64,000 nt of DNA, from contig JADJVD010000005.1 in NCBI GenBank assembly GCA_016716745.1, positions 407,153 to 471,152 of the forward strand. The letters are read 5' to 3'. This DNA is from Hyphomicrobiales bacterium (lineage in GTDB: Bacteria > Pseudomonadota > Alphaproteobacteria > Rhizobiales > Beijerinckiaceae). Shown here piece after piece: positions 19,855 through 28,872 of this stretch. Within the stretch, counting starts at the first letter, position 1. Every line of letters begins with the position of its first letter. The notes below the pieces were generated by a model. That model saw nothing but the letters and a program-made list of their open reading frames with translations. It searched no databases and was not told the DNA's origin. The position numbers were made by a program, and so were the translations under genes.

Positions 19855-20094
19855 ATGACCGAAGCGACGGCGCAAACGCTTGATCTGAAAGGTTTGAAAT
19901 GTCCGTTGCCGGCGCTGAAGACGCGCAAGGCGCTATTGGGCCTCGCGCCCGGCGCGCTGCTGCGCGTGGAATGCACCGATCCGCTGGCCCGGCTCGACAT
20001 TCCGAACCTCGCGCGCGAAACTGGGGACGCGCTCGAATCCGCCGAGGTCGAGGGAGCCGTTCTGGTCTTCGTCCTTCGTCGTAGAGGCGCTTGA
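19855..20094 (+). CDS. TusA/SirA-family sulfur carrier protein
   Basis: This 79-residue protein has the family signature LDLKGLKCPLPALKTRKAL with the sulfur-carrying C16 in a CPxP motif. TusA-type proteins relay persulfide sulfur for tRNA thiolation or cofactor assembly. Lying next to mobB-moeA and near fdhD, a role in molybdenum-cofactor sulfur transfer is attractive but not shown. It is transcribed divergently from mobB, with 105 bases between the start codons. Confidence 0.9.
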   Translation: MTEATAQTLDLKGLKCPLPALKTRKALLGLAPGALLRVECTDPLARLDIPNLARETGDALESAEVEGAVLVFVLRRRGA

Positions 20095-20181
20095 CTCGCC
20101 ATACGGGCGACAAAGTAACGCGGTTGCTTGCGCAGGCGGCGGCTGCCATATGCTCCGTGATTCCGAGGAGGAGTGGACCTG

Positions 20182-20574
20182 ATGAAACGCATTTCGATGT
20201 TCGCCGCCGTTGCGGCCATTTTCGCCGCGGGCGTGAGCGCTGCGGCCGCGCAGGACGCGGCGGCCGGCGAGAAGCAGTTCGCCAAGTGCCGCCCCTGCCA
20301 CATGATCGGCGAAGGCGCGAAGAATCTCGTCGGCCCGGCGCAGAACGGTCTTGACGGCCGCAAGTCCGGCTCGGTCGAGGGCTTCAACTATTCCGAGGCC
20401 AACAAGAACTCGGGCATCACCTGGGGCGAGGCCACCTTCGTCGAATACATCAAGGATCCGAAGGCCAAGATGCCCGGCACCAAGATGGTGTTCGCCGGCA
20501 TCAAGGACGAGAAGGACGCCAAGGATCTCTGGGCGTTCCTCAAGCAGTATGGCGCGGACGGCAAGAAGAAGTAA
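20182..20574 (+). CDS. Periplasmic class I cytochrome c (c2/c550-like)
   Basis: A 130-residue exported cytochrome c. The signal peptide spans about residues 1-23 (ISMFAAVAAIFAAGVSAAAA). The single haem site is C36-x-x-C39-H40 (CRPCH), and the distal methionine is probably in PKAKMPGTKMVFAGI. The sequence after the haem (NLVGPAQNGLDGRKSG, FNYSEANKNSGITW) is typical of small soluble cytochromes c2/c550. The strong GAGGAGGA site at 20165 supports ATG 20182; a GTG at 20173 in the same frame is less likely. A terminator follows, so it is probably monocistronic. Confidence 0.93.
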   Translation: MKRISMFAAVAAIFAAGVSAAAAQDAAAGEKQFAKCRPCHMIGEGAKNLVGPAQNGLDGRKSGSVEGFNYSEANKNSGITWGEATFVEYIKDPKAKMPGTKMVFAGIKDEKDAKDLWAFLKQYGADGKKK

Positions 20575-20600
20575 TCTTGCTCCGAACCGCTTGACGCGAA

Positions 20601-20622
20601 GGGCGCCGCGAGGCGCCCTTTT
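20601..20622 (+). terminator. Rho-independent terminator after cytochrome c
   Basis: GGGCGCC and GGCGCCC form a perfect seven-pair stem with loop GCGA, followed directly by TTTT. It lies 27 bases after the cytochrome stop and separates it from the folate genes. Confidence 0.85.
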
Positions 20623-20647
20623 GCATTCCGGAAGAGGGCGCGGCGCG

Positions 20648-21667
20648 ATGACCGTGATGCTGGCGACAGTCGGAACGATCGCGGATGCGCGCGTCGCGCT
20701 GGAGCACGGCGCCGACATCGTCGAGCTTCTCGACGCTTCGGCGGACTATCTGCGCGCGCTCGCCGACGCGCGCGGCGCGGCGCGCCTGTGCGCCATCGCC
20801 GCCGGGCGCGACGGCGCCGCCGCCGCCGCGCATGCGCTCGAACTCGCGGAGGCGGGCGCCGATTGCGTCAAGCTGCGGCTGCCGCCGTCGCTGCACAGCG
20901 CGGCCTTCATCTCCGGGGCCGCAGCGGCCGCGCCGCGCGCGACGCTGTTCGGCGTGCTCGCCGCCGAACGCATCGGCGATCTCGACGTGCTCGACGCGCT
21001 GGCCGCCGCCGGCTTCGCCGGCGCCGTGATCGAGCCGGCCGATCCGGCCGAACGCAGCCTGCTGGAGCGCGTGAGTCTGGCCGATCTGCGCCGGTTTGTC
21101 GCCGCCTGCCGGGCGCGCGACCTGGCGAGCGGCCTGTCGGGCGCGCTGGAGCCGCCGGACGTGCCGCGCCTGCTGGCGCTGGAGCCAGACATTCTCGGCT
21201 TCCGGCGCGCCCTCTACGGGCCGGACCGGCGGCGCGACGGCGTCGATCCGCAGGCCGTGGCGCTGCTGCGCGGGCTGATCCCGGCGCAGACGGCGACGGC
21301 GCCGGCCGCCGCCGATCAACCGACCGACCGCGTCTTCGTGCGCGATTTCGTCGTCGACATGCGCGTCGGCGTCTATGCGCGCGAGCGCGAGCGGCGCCAG
21401 CCCGTGCGCTTCACGGTCGAGGTCGACGTCGCCCGCCCGCGCGGACGGCGCGCCGAATTCCGCGACGTGTTCTCCTACGACGTGATCACCGACCGCATCC
21501 GCATGATGGCGGAGGCAGAGCATCACGGCCTCGTCGAAACCATCGCCGAAAAGGTGGCGGAGGCCGCGCTCGCCCATCCGCGCGCCATGCGCGCCATGGT
21601 GCGGGTGGAAAAGCTCGCGGTGGTGGCGGGCTCGGTCGGCGTCGAGATCGTCCGAACCAGAGGCTGA
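20648..21667 (+). CDS. Fusion: MfnB-like TIM-barrel domain plus dihydroneopterin aldolase (FolB)
   Basis: A 339-residue two-domain protein. Residues 1-212 resemble MfnB, the (5-formylfuran-3-yl)methyl phosphate synthase of methanofuran synthesis: VALEHGADIVELLDAS, GADCVKLRLPPS and LSGALEPPDVPRLLAL, then EPDILGFRRALYG. The active-site DxKxP segment of archaeal MfnB is ELLDAS here, so the Schiff-base lysine appears absent, and the second lysine also seems replaced. Residues 225-339 are a full FolB domain (RDFVVDMRVGVYARERERRQ, GLVETIAEKVAEAAL, KLAVVAGSVGVEI) that cleaves dihydroneopterin. It leads folP and folK. The aldolase part is probably active. The first domain may be catalytically changed or structural. 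Confidence 0.8.
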   Translation: MTVMLATVGTIADARVALEHGADIVELLDASADYLRALADARGAARLCAIAAGRDGAAAAAHALELAEAGADCVKLRLPPSLHSAAFISGAAAAAPRATLFGVLAAERIGDLDVLDALAAAGFAGAVIEPADPAERSLLERVSLADLRRFVAACRARDLASGLSGALEPPDVPRLLALEPDILGFRRALYGPDRRRDGVDPQAVALLRGLIPAQTATAPAAADQPTDRVFVRDFVVDMRVGVYARERERRQPVRFTVEVDVARPRGRRAEFRDVFSYDVITDRIRMMAEAEHHGLVETIAEKVAEAALAHPRAMRAMVRVEKLAVVAGSVGVEIVRTRG

Positions 21668-21723
21668 GCCTTGCCAGAGCGCGGCGGCGCATGGTCTTTG
21701 CGGGCGAGCCACGGGAGCGGGAC

Positions 21724-22569
21724 ATGAGCGGACTAGCGAGCCTTGCCGAGCGGCGCGACCGCCTTCTGGCGGCGCTGAAGCAGCGCCCGCTGATCATGGG
21801 CGTGCTCAACGTCACGCCCGACTCCTTTTCCGACGGCGGGCGCTTCTTCGGCGTCGAGCGCGCGGTGGCGCAGGCGACACGCCTCGCGCAGGAGGGCGCC
21901 GACATCATCGACGTCGGCGCGGAGTCGACGCGGCCCGGCCATGCGCCGCTCGCCGAGGCGGAGGAGATCGCGCGCATCGAGGCGCATCTGCCGGCGGTGA
22001 TGGCGGCGGTCGGGTCCCGCCCCGTGTCGATCGACACGACGAAGGCCTCCGTCGCCTGGCGCGCCTGCGCGCTCGGCGCCGTCGTCGTCAACGACGTGTG
22101 GGGCCTGCAGAAAGATGCGGCGATGGCCGATGCGGTCGCCGAGACGGGCGCGGCGCTGGTGGCGATGCATAATCGCGACGAAAAGGACGAGACGATCGAC
22201 ATCGTCGACGACATGCGTCGCTTCTTCGACCGCACGCTGGCGCTCGCCGACCGCGCGGGCGTGCCGCGCGCCCATATCATCCTCGATCCCGGCAACGGCT
22301 TCGGCAAGACGGCGCGCCAGAACGTCGAATGCGTGGCGCGCCTCGGCGAGCTGGCCGATTACGGCCTGCCGTTTCTCGTCGGCCTGTCGCGCAAATCCTT
22401 TCTCGGCCAGTTCGTCGCCGGGGGCGCGCAGGACCGGCTGTTCGCCACGCTCGGCGCGCATATGGCGGCGCTCGCCTGCGGCGCCTCGATTCTGCGGGCG
22501 CACGACGTCCGTCCGCATGTCGAGGCGGTCGCGGTCTATCGCGCGATCATGGCGGCGCGGCGCGCATGA
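21724..22569 (+). CDS. folP: Dihydropteroate synthase
   Basis: FolP condenses p-aminobenzoate with the pterin pyrophosphate made by FolK. All main motifs are present in the 281 residues: MGVLNVTPDSFSDGG, DVGAESTRPGH, SIDTTKAS, VVNDVWGLQ, IILDPGNGFGKT and VGLSRKSFLG. The start at 21724 follows a 56-base gap after the FolB fusion. The stop overlaps folK by four bases (ATGA). Together with the upstream fusion and folK this makes a compact pterin operon; the product could feed folate or, in a methylotroph, a related C1 carrier. Confidence 0.95.
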   Translation: MSGLASLAERRDRLLAALKQRPLIMGVLNVTPDSFSDGGRFFGVERAVAQATRLAQEGADIIDVGAESTRPGHAPLAEAEEIARIEAHLPAVMAAVGSRPVSIDTTKASVAWRACALGAVVVNDVWGLQKDAAMADAVAETGAALVAMHNRDEKDETIDIVDDMRRFFDRTLALADRAGVPRAHIILDPGNGFGKTARQNVECVARLGELADYGLPFLVGLSRKSFLGQFVAGGAQDRLFATLGAHMAALACGASILRAHDVRPHVEAVAVYRAIMAARRA

Positions 22570-23048
22570 CGGGTTGGCGCGACATCGGCTTCGGGCTCGG
22601 CGCCAATCTCGGCGACAAGGCCGGGCATGTGCGCGAGGCGGCGGCGCGACTGGCGCGCAGCGGCCTCGTCGAGGGTCTCGAATTGTCCTCGCTCTGGCGC
22701 ACGCCGCCCTGGGGCAAGACGGATCAGGACTGGTTCGTCAACGCCGTCGCCGTCGGCCGCTCGCGCGCGTCGGCGGACGAACTCTTGGCGCTCGCGCTGT
22801 CGATCGAGCAGGCGATGGGGCGCGTGCGCGGCGAGCGCTGGGGGCCGCGCGGCATCGACGTCGATCTTCTGTTCGTCGGCGCGGAGCGCGTCGACCGGCC
22901 GGGGCTGATGCTGCCGCATCCGCGCATCGCCGAACGCGGCTTCGTCCTCGTTCCGCTTGCCGAGGTGCGGCCCGGCATCATGGTCGACGGACGGCGCGCC
23001 GACGACAGGGCGCGCGACTTTTCCGGCGAGGCGATCGTGCGCCTCTAA
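22566..23048 (+). CDS. folK: 6-hydroxymethyl-7,8-dihydropterin pyrophosphokinase
   Basis: A 160-residue FolK. It shows the N-terminal GFGLGANLGDKAGHVREA, the substrate loop SSLWRTPPWG, the signature RWGPRGIDVDLLFVG with the two catalytic aspartates, and LMLPHPRIAERGFVLVPLAE. It transfers pyrophosphate from ATP to the pterin, one step before FolP. It overlaps folP at the start and ends four bases into the convergent DUF3422 gene. Confidence 0.95.
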   Translation: MTGWRDIGFGLGANLGDKAGHVREAAARLARSGLVEGLELSSLWRTPPWGKTDQDWFVNAVAVGRSRASADELLALALSIEQAMGRVRGERWGPRGIDVDLLFVGAERVDRPGLMLPHPRIAERGFVLVPLAEVRPGIMVDGRRADDRARDFSGEAIVRL

Positions 23049-24340
23049 TGCCCGTCGCCGCCATGCGCCTTGCGGATGCGGCTGACGACGTATGCGACGC
23101 CGCCGATGGCGACGGGCACGGCGAGCGCGGTCGCGATGTTGGGATCGACCGGCAACAGGCCGGCCTCCTTCAGCCCTTTGAAGACGTAGGTGAACAGGCC
23201 GACGACGTAATAGCTGATCGCGGCGATGGACAGGCCCTCGACCGTCTGTTGCAGCCGCAGCTGCATCGAGGCGCGCTCGTTCATCGCCTCGAGCACCTTC
23301 TTGTTCTGCTGCTCGATCTCGACGTCGACGCGGGTGCGCAACAGATTGGTGGCGCGCGTCAGCTTCTCGGACAGGTTGCCCTGGCGTCGCTCGATGGTCA
23401 TCACCGTGCGCATCGCCGGCGCGCCGCGGCGGGCGAGGAACGAGGCGACCGTCGGATACTGGTCGAGCGTCTCCTCGCCGATGGCGTTCAGACGCTGATG
23501 CACGAGTTCGTCGTAGGCGCGGCTGGCGCCGAAGCGATAGGCGCTCGCCGCCGTGTCGGCTTCGAGTTCGGCGGCAAGCAGCGTCAGCCGATGCAGCAGC
23601 GGGCCGTCGTCGGCGAGGCCCTGCGAGCGCGTCATCGCAGCGGAGATGTCGGCGAGTTCGGTCTCGATGCGCGCGGTCTTCGGCGCGAGGCGTTGCGCCT
23701 CGGGCAGGCCGAGCAGCGCGAAGGTGCGATAGGTCTCCGTTTCGACGAAGCGAACGCACAGCGCGCCGGCGGCGTTCAGAGTCAGCCGGTCGTTCAACAC
23801 GAGCAGGCGAACGAACCCGGAGGCGTCGGGGCGGAAATCGGTGGCGATGATCGCCGCGCCCTGCTTGACGCGCGCGGCGGCGAGGCTGGTGGCGTCGAAC
23901 ACGGATTCGAGCGGGCCGGCGGCCTCGGCGCGCGCCAGCGCGAGGTCGATCGACACAAGATGCGGGCCGGGCTGCTCGATCGGCGGAAGCCGGCGCATGA
24001 GTTCGGCGGCCGGCGGATCGAACGGCTTGGCCGAGGCGTCGGTGAAGCGGATCGTGTAGGTGACGAATTCGCCGTGCTGCTCGAACACGATTTCGGCCTG
24101 CTGCAGCCGCGCGGCGTGGTGCTTGGCGTTGGCGGCGGGCGGGGGCAGTCCCGCCTGCGCGCAGATGCGGTCCATCCAGGCGCGGGCGGCGGCGGCCTGC
24201 GTCGCGTCGGCGAGAAACGCGAAGCGCAGGATGCGCGCCGGCGTCGCCATCGGCGCGAAGGGGCGGGCGTGCACCTCGGCCAGCAACGCCGCGCGCTGCG
24301 GATGCGGCGCGAAAGGCGCCTCGTTGGTCGTCTCGTCCAT
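23045..24340 (-). CDS. DUF3422 family membrane-anchored protein
   Basis: A 431-residue protein of the DUF3422 family, common in alpha- and betaproteobacteria and of unknown function. The N-terminal part (HPQRAALLAEVHARPFAPM) is characteristic. The middle is largely helical (about residues 210-360), with RRQGNLSEKLTRATNLLRTR and EIEQQNKKVLEAMNERAS suggesting a coiled coil. The C-terminus has two membrane helices (SIAAISYYVVGLFTYVF and ATALAVPVAIGGVAYVV). The layout, a soluble domain with a C-terminal hairpin anchor, resembles some proteins of membrane stress or transport. It is convergent with folK. Confidence 0.85.
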   Translation of the reverse strand: MDETTNEAPFAPHPQRAALLAEVHARPFAPMATPARILRFAFLADATQAAAARAWMDRICAQAGLPPPAANAKHHAARLQQAEIVFEQHGEFVTYTIRFTDASAKPFDPPAAELMRRLPPIEQPGPHLVSIDLALARAEAAGPLESVFDATSLAAARVKQGAAIIATDFRPDASGFVRLLVLNDRLTLNAAGALCVRFVETETYRTFALLGLPEAQRLAPKTARIETELADISAAMTRSQGLADDGPLLHRLTLLAAELEADTAASAYRFGASRAYDELVHQRLNAIGEETLDQYPTVASFLARRGAPAMRTVMTIERRQGNLSEKLTRATNLLRTRVDVEIEQQNKKVLEAMNERASMQLRLQQTVEGLSIAAISYYVVGLFTYVFKGLKEAGLLPVDPNIATALAVPVAIGGVAYVVSRIRKAHGGDGH

Positions 24341-24416
24341 GCCTCGCCGCTCCCCTTCGCGCCGATGCTAGCGCGCCGCGCGCGGCGAGGCGATGCGCGC
24401 CTCGGCGCAGGGCGAA

Positions 24417-25497
24417 TCACCGCAGGTCGAAGCTGACGGCGAGCGAGAAGGCGCGGGCCGCGCCCGGCGGCGGCTTGGGAAACGGCGCGGCGCGCCGCAC
24501 CATCGCGAGAATCTCGGCGTCGAGTTCGGCATGGCCGCTGGAGCGGGCGAGCGAGACGCCCGCGAGCCCGCCCGACGGCGACAGGTTGAAGGCGACGACA
24601 GGGCGGCCGCGTTCGCCGCGCTCGCGCGCGCCGGCGGGATAGCGCTTCTCGGAAGCGATGCGGCGCGCAACGAGCGAACGGAAGGCGGCGATCTCGGCGG
24701 CGCCGCCGTCGCCCGCCGTTTGCGGGGTCGGGGGCGCCGGTCGCGCGGCAGTTCGTGTCGGCGTCGCCGACTCGGGGGGATGTCGCGCCAGGCGAGGCGC
24801 CGGCTTCGACGCCGCCCGCGGCGGCTCGACGCGCGCCGGCTCCGCCTGCGCGCGCTTGTGCGGCCGAGGCGGCGGCGCAGCCGCTCTGGCGGGAGGCGGG
24901 GCGGCCGCAGGAGCGGGCGGCGGCGCAAGGGCAGGCGGCGCAAGGGCAGGCGGCGCGGCCGCCGCCTCGGGCTCCGGCGGGGGCGCCTCGGGCTCCGGCG
25001 GGGGCGGAACGAGAGTCGCCGTCTCCACGGCCGCCGGCGGGGCTTCCGGGTCCGGCTCGTCGAGCGGCGGCGCGGGGTCGGGCGGCGCCTCGGCGCGTGC
25101 GATCTCCGCAGGCGCGGGCGAGGGCGGCTCCGGCGGCGCGAGCCAGGGCAGGTCGGCAGGCGGTTCTGGCGTCCGGCGGGGCGAAGGGCTCGGCCGCCAC
25201 GGCGGCGAGCCGTTGCTGTGGCGGATCGGCCGGCTCGTCCGGCGGCGCAGGTGCGTCGGCCGGCGCCTCGGCGACGATCTCGACCTCGATCGCCTCGGCC
25301 TCGGCCGCGCCGATGGCGGCGGGCGCGGGCTCGACCAGGATCAGCGCGGCGACGAGGCCGGCATGCGCGGCGAGCGAGCCGAGCGCGGCGAGCGCCGCGA
25401 CGGCGAGCGCGCGCGCCCCTCCCCGGAGGGGGGGCGGCGGCCGGCTGTCGCCCTCGGGCGACAGGTCGGCGTCGGTCATGGTCGGGCGTTCGTCCAT
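24417..25497 (-). CDS. TonB-family energy transducer (one-base frameshift)
   Basis: The order is cytoplasmic tail, one membrane helix (ALAVAALAALGSLAAHAGL), a long proline/alanine-rich periplasmic spacer (PEAPPPEPEAAAAPP) and a C-terminal TonB-like domain. That domain has ASEKRYPAGARERGERGRPV and VSLARSSGHAELDAEIL. The membrane part and the C-terminal part are in different frames. The join near 25172-25180 (FAPPD, then TPEPPADLPWLAPPEPP) is explained by one extra base and gives about 359 residues. The start is 25497 or the in-frame ATG at 25479. TonB proteins energise outer-membrane receptors with ExbB and ExbD, neither of which is in the window. The proline-rich repeat is error-prone to sequence. 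Confidence 0.8.
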
Positions 25498-25622
25498 CGG
25501 GTCGCGCGTGGTGGCGTTCGCCTTCCTGAACGATGCGGCGGCCGGAGCGCAAGCCTGGAATTCGGCGTCTTGACGCAGGCGCGGGCGCCCGCGCAGGGTT
25601 CGCGTCGACAGCGGGAGGCGGC

Positions 25623-26642
25623 ATGACGGATCGGGCGGTCGTTCTTGAGGAGGGGTTCGGGATCGACCGGCTGGCGTTGCGCGCCCGCGATCCCGTCGCG
25701 CCGGGCCAGCGGCAGGCGCGGGTTCGGATCGCCCACGCCAGCCTCAACCGGCGCGATCTGCTGCTGGTCGAGGGGCTCTACAACCCGCGCCAGACGCTGC
25801 CGGTTGTGCCCTGTTCGGACGGGGCTGGCGTTGTCGAGGCGGTGGGGCCGGGATGCCGCAGGGTGAAGGTCGGCGACCGGGTGGTCGTCAACTTCTTTCC
25901 CGGCTGGATCTCCGGCGAGCCGACGAGCGAGCGACTCGCCACCGGGCTCGGCGGGCCGGGCGGCGACGGAACGCTGCGCACCGGGCTTACGATCGACGAG
26001 GAGGCGCTGGTCGTGCTGCCCGAGGCGATCGGCCTGGAGGCGGCCGCGACGCTGCCCTGCGCCGCGCTGACCGCCTGGTCGGCCATCGTCGCGCTCGGCC
26101 GCGTGCAGCCGGGCGACACGGTGCTGACGCAGGGCACCGGCGGCGTCTCGCTGTTCGCGCTGCAATTCGCCCGCATGGCGGGCGCGCGCGTCATCGCCAC
26201 CACCTCCTCGCCCGAAAAGGCCGAACGGCTGAAGGCGCTCGGCGCCCATCACGTCATCGACTACCGGGCCGATCCCGACTGGGGCGCGAGCGCGCGCAAG
26301 CTCGCCGAGGGGCGGCTCGATCTCGTCGTCGAGGTCGGCGGGGCGTCGACGCTCGACCAGTCGCTGCGGGCGATCCGGTCCGGCGGAACCATCGCGCTGA
26401 TCGGCGTGCTCTCGGGCGCCAAGGCGCCGGTGACGCTGACGCTCGCCGTGATGCGGCAGGTGCGGATGCAGGGCGTCACCTGCGGCAGCCGCGAGGATCT
26501 GGAGGCGATGATCCGCGCCATCGCGGCGAACGGGATCGACCCCGTCGTCAGCCACCGGTTCGCGTTGGAGAACGCGCGCGAGGCCTTCGCGACGATGAAG
26601 GCCGACGCGCATGTGGGGAAGATCGTGGTGGGGATGGGGTGA
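25623..26642 (+). CDS. MDR-family NADPH:quinone oxidoreductase / alcohol dehydrogenase-like
   Basis: A 339-residue medium-chain dehydrogenase/reductase. The N-terminal GroES-like part has ASLNRRDLLLVEGLYNP and VPCSDGAGVVEAVG; the cofactor domain has QGTGGVSLFALQFARMAGA and ALGAHHVIDYRADPDWG. The catalytic zinc ligands of true alcohol dehydrogenases are not evident, so it fits the zinc-free quinone-reductase side of the family, which uses NADPH. The substrate is unknown. It stands alone on the plus strand, facing the KAP gene across a repeat cluster. Confidence 0.88.
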   Translation: MTDRAVVLEEGFGIDRLALRARDPVAPGQRQARVRIAHASLNRRDLLLVEGLYNPRQTLPVVPCSDGAGVVEAVGPGCRRVKVGDRVVVNFFPGWISGEPTSERLATGLGGPGGDGTLRTGLTIDEEALVVLPEAIGLEAAATLPCAALTAWSAIVALGRVQPGDTVLTQGTGGVSLFALQFARMAGARVIATTSSPEKAERLKALGAHHVIDYRADPDWGASARKLAEGRLDLVVEVGGASTLDQSLRAIRSGGTIALIGVLSGAKAPVTLTLAVMRQVRMQGVTCGSREDLEAMIRAIAANGIDPVVSHRFALENAREAFATMKADAHVGKIVVGMG

Positions 26643-26652
26643 TCGCCGGACG

Positions 26653-26776
26653 GCGAGCCTCCGGCTCGCACAAACGTCCAAGCAGATTGCCCCATGCGAG
26701 CCGGAGGCTCGCGGTCCGTGCGATGCGAGCCGGAGGCTCGCGGTCCGTGCGATGCGAGCCGGAGGCTCGCGGTGCA
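26653..26776. repeat. Palindromic tandem-repeat cluster (REP/BIME-like)
   Basis: A 29-base unit beginning ATGCGAGCCGGAGGCTCGCG occurs at 26694-26722 and 26723-26751 without change; a third copy starts at 26752 and loses identity after 19 bases. Each unit contains the palindrome GCGAGCC-GGA-GGCTCGC, a seven-pair hairpin with a three-base loop. A matching palindrome with loop TCC lies at 26653-26669. The cluster fills the gap between two convergent genes, where it could stop transcription from both sides. It resembles REP elements spread by RAYT transposases. No transposase is visible here. Confidence 0.85.
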
Positions 26777-26778
26777 GG

Positions 26779-28639
26779 TTACGCCCCTTCCTCCAGCGCC
26801 GTGAAGCGGCGCACCAGCCGTCTTGCGGCGTAGAGATCGGCCGGCTTGATGCCGCCGCCGGCGGCGGCGCGGGCGGCGCGGACGGCGCCGATCAGGCGCG
26901 GGTCGCCGTCCGGCTCGCGGCCCTCGTCCAGCGCGGCGTTGACGGCGAGCGGGTCGCCGGCCGCGCCGAGTTCGGCGGCGAGCATCAGCGCCAGGGCCGA
27001 GCGGTTGGGACTCGCGAGCCGGCCGAGCCGGTAGAGATTGGCGAAGCGCTTCATCTGGCGCGGCGTGGCGCCGGCGAGCGGTGCGAGGCGGGCGATGAGG
27101 TCGCTCTCGGCCATGTTGATCGGCTCGTCGAGCAGCGAGCGCGCGGCGTCCGGCGCCGGCGCGGGCGGGGCGGCCGTCTCGGCGCCCGTGAGATGGGCCG
27201 CTATCGCCCGCTCGGGGTCGAAGCCGGCGCCCGGCTCAAGCCTCCACGCCGCCTGGAACAGGCGGGCGAAGCCGTCGCGCCGCGCCTCCGGCGTCGCGCC
27301 GAGCGCGCCGAGCGCGGGATCAAGCCCGGCGAGGACGGCGTAATGCGGGCCGGCGAGCAGGCGGCGCGCGGCGTCCAGCACGCGCCGGGCGGCCTCGGCC
27401 GGCACGTCGTCCAGACCGTCGACGGCGACGATGACGCGGGCGCGGGCGGGGTTGCGCGCCAGCGCCTCGTCGAGCGCGGCGACGAAGCCGTCGGCGCGGG
27501 AATCGACGGCCAGCGCGGACGGCGCGGCGGCGCGCGCGCCGAGGCTGGCGGCGCGCTGCGTCGTCGTCTCGGCCGCCTTGCGCGCGGCCTCCGCCTCCGC
27601 GAGCAGCGCCTCGATGCGGCTGGCGCGCGCCTCGATCTGGCGGTCGAGTTCGACGCTGCGTTCGGCCAGATCGGCCTTCAACAGCTTGGCCCCGCGCAGG
27701 ATCGGCGCAGTGAAGCGCACGGCGCGCCAGACGTTGACGACGAGCGCGAGGCCCGCGCCGGCGAGGGCGACGCGCCCGAACGTGGCGAGCCAGCCCTTGG
27801 CCGCCCATTCCGCCACGGCGACGCCGAGGCCGCCCTGTTCGCGCAGCCACGGGCCCCAGGCGCCCTGGGAATCCTGCGCCATGCCGAAGGCGATCCAGAG
27901 GAGGACGAGCAAAGCCGCGATGACGAGCAGGCGGGTCTGGCCGCGGAACGCCCAGATGCTGCGCAGCAGAGTCGGCGTCGCCGAGGCCGCGCCGCCGAGC
28001 TCGGTCACCTCGCCGACCAGATTCTTGTAGGCGACGGTGGCGTCGGCCTCCGAAAAGCCGAAGCGGCGCAGCGCCGTCTCCAGCCGCGAGCGGTTGCCGC
28101 GGGCGAAGGAGTCGACCTTCGAGCCGGCGGTTTCGTAGAGCAGAAGATCGGGCAGCCGCGCGCGCTTGCCCTTGGCGTCGTCGAGTTCGCGCGTCTCCTC
28201 GTCGAGGCGGCGGCGCAGCGCGTCGAAGCGCTCGCCCGCCTCGCGCGCGGCGGCCTGCGGATCGGCGAGCGCGAAGGCGGCCTCGTCGGCGAGCGCCGCC
28301 CAATCGCGATCGGCCCGGCGCATCGCGCGCTCGATCCCCGCGGCGATGGCGGCGGCGGGGTCGCCCGCCGCGCTCGCCGCCTCGACGCGCACCGGCAGGA
28401 TGCGGGTCAGGAAGGGCGAGCGCTCGACGTCGCGGGCGGCGGCGGAGAGCGCGCCCATGCGCGCCATGACGGACTCGATGAAGGAGCTCTTGCCGGCGCC
28501 GGCGGGCGCCCGGCGGGGGGGGGGCGGGCGAAGGGTCGTGCGCCTGCGCGGGGGAACGCGGCGGGAGGCCCGGCGCAGAGCGGCGACCGGTCGTCAGCCG
28601 GGCGACCGGGCGATCGGGACGAGGGGGCGGCGCGCTCAT
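26779..28639 (-). CDS. KAP-family P-loop NTPase with membrane segments (frameshift in a G run)
   Basis: The protein has a Walker A (APAGAGKSS, minus strand about 28500-28470), then a charged helical region and two membrane helices (LLVIAALLVLLWIAFGM and GRVALAGAGLALVVNVW). A Walker B follows (VIVAVDGLDD), and later PRQMKRFANLYRLGRL, the sensor-like motif typical of KAP NTPases. The insertion of membrane helices between Walker A and B is a KAP hallmark. The start at 28639 and Walker A are in different frames across ten Gs at 28515-28524; one surplus G restores about 619 residues. KAP proteins appear in membrane-linked signalling and some defence loci; no other defence gene is adjacent. Confidence 0.7.
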
Positions 28640-28872
28640 GGGCCCGCGCCGCCAGCGTCGCTGCGGCCGTCGCCTCCGCGTCGAAAAATGTCCCTCCCCC
28701 GTGGGCGCGCGTCGCCCGGCCCCGGAACACCGTTCGGGCGATTGCCGCCGGGGTCACGCCCGGCGCGGCGGGCCCAACCAACACGCGGCTGTCGGCGGCG
28801 GGACCAGCAACACGGGCGCGGTTACGCCCGCGCGTAAAGGCCACCGATTTCCAACCTACGGACGGCGAGCCG
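28640..28872. other. Divergent intergenic region between the KAP gene and ettA
   Basis: About 230 bases must hold promoters for both directions. No motif or repeat stands out by eye. Open frames crossing it look like shadows. Confidence 0.4.

Noticed and set aside
26694..26776. CRISPR array
   Set aside because: The units are directly adjacent with no spacers and contain short palindromes; there are no cas genes.
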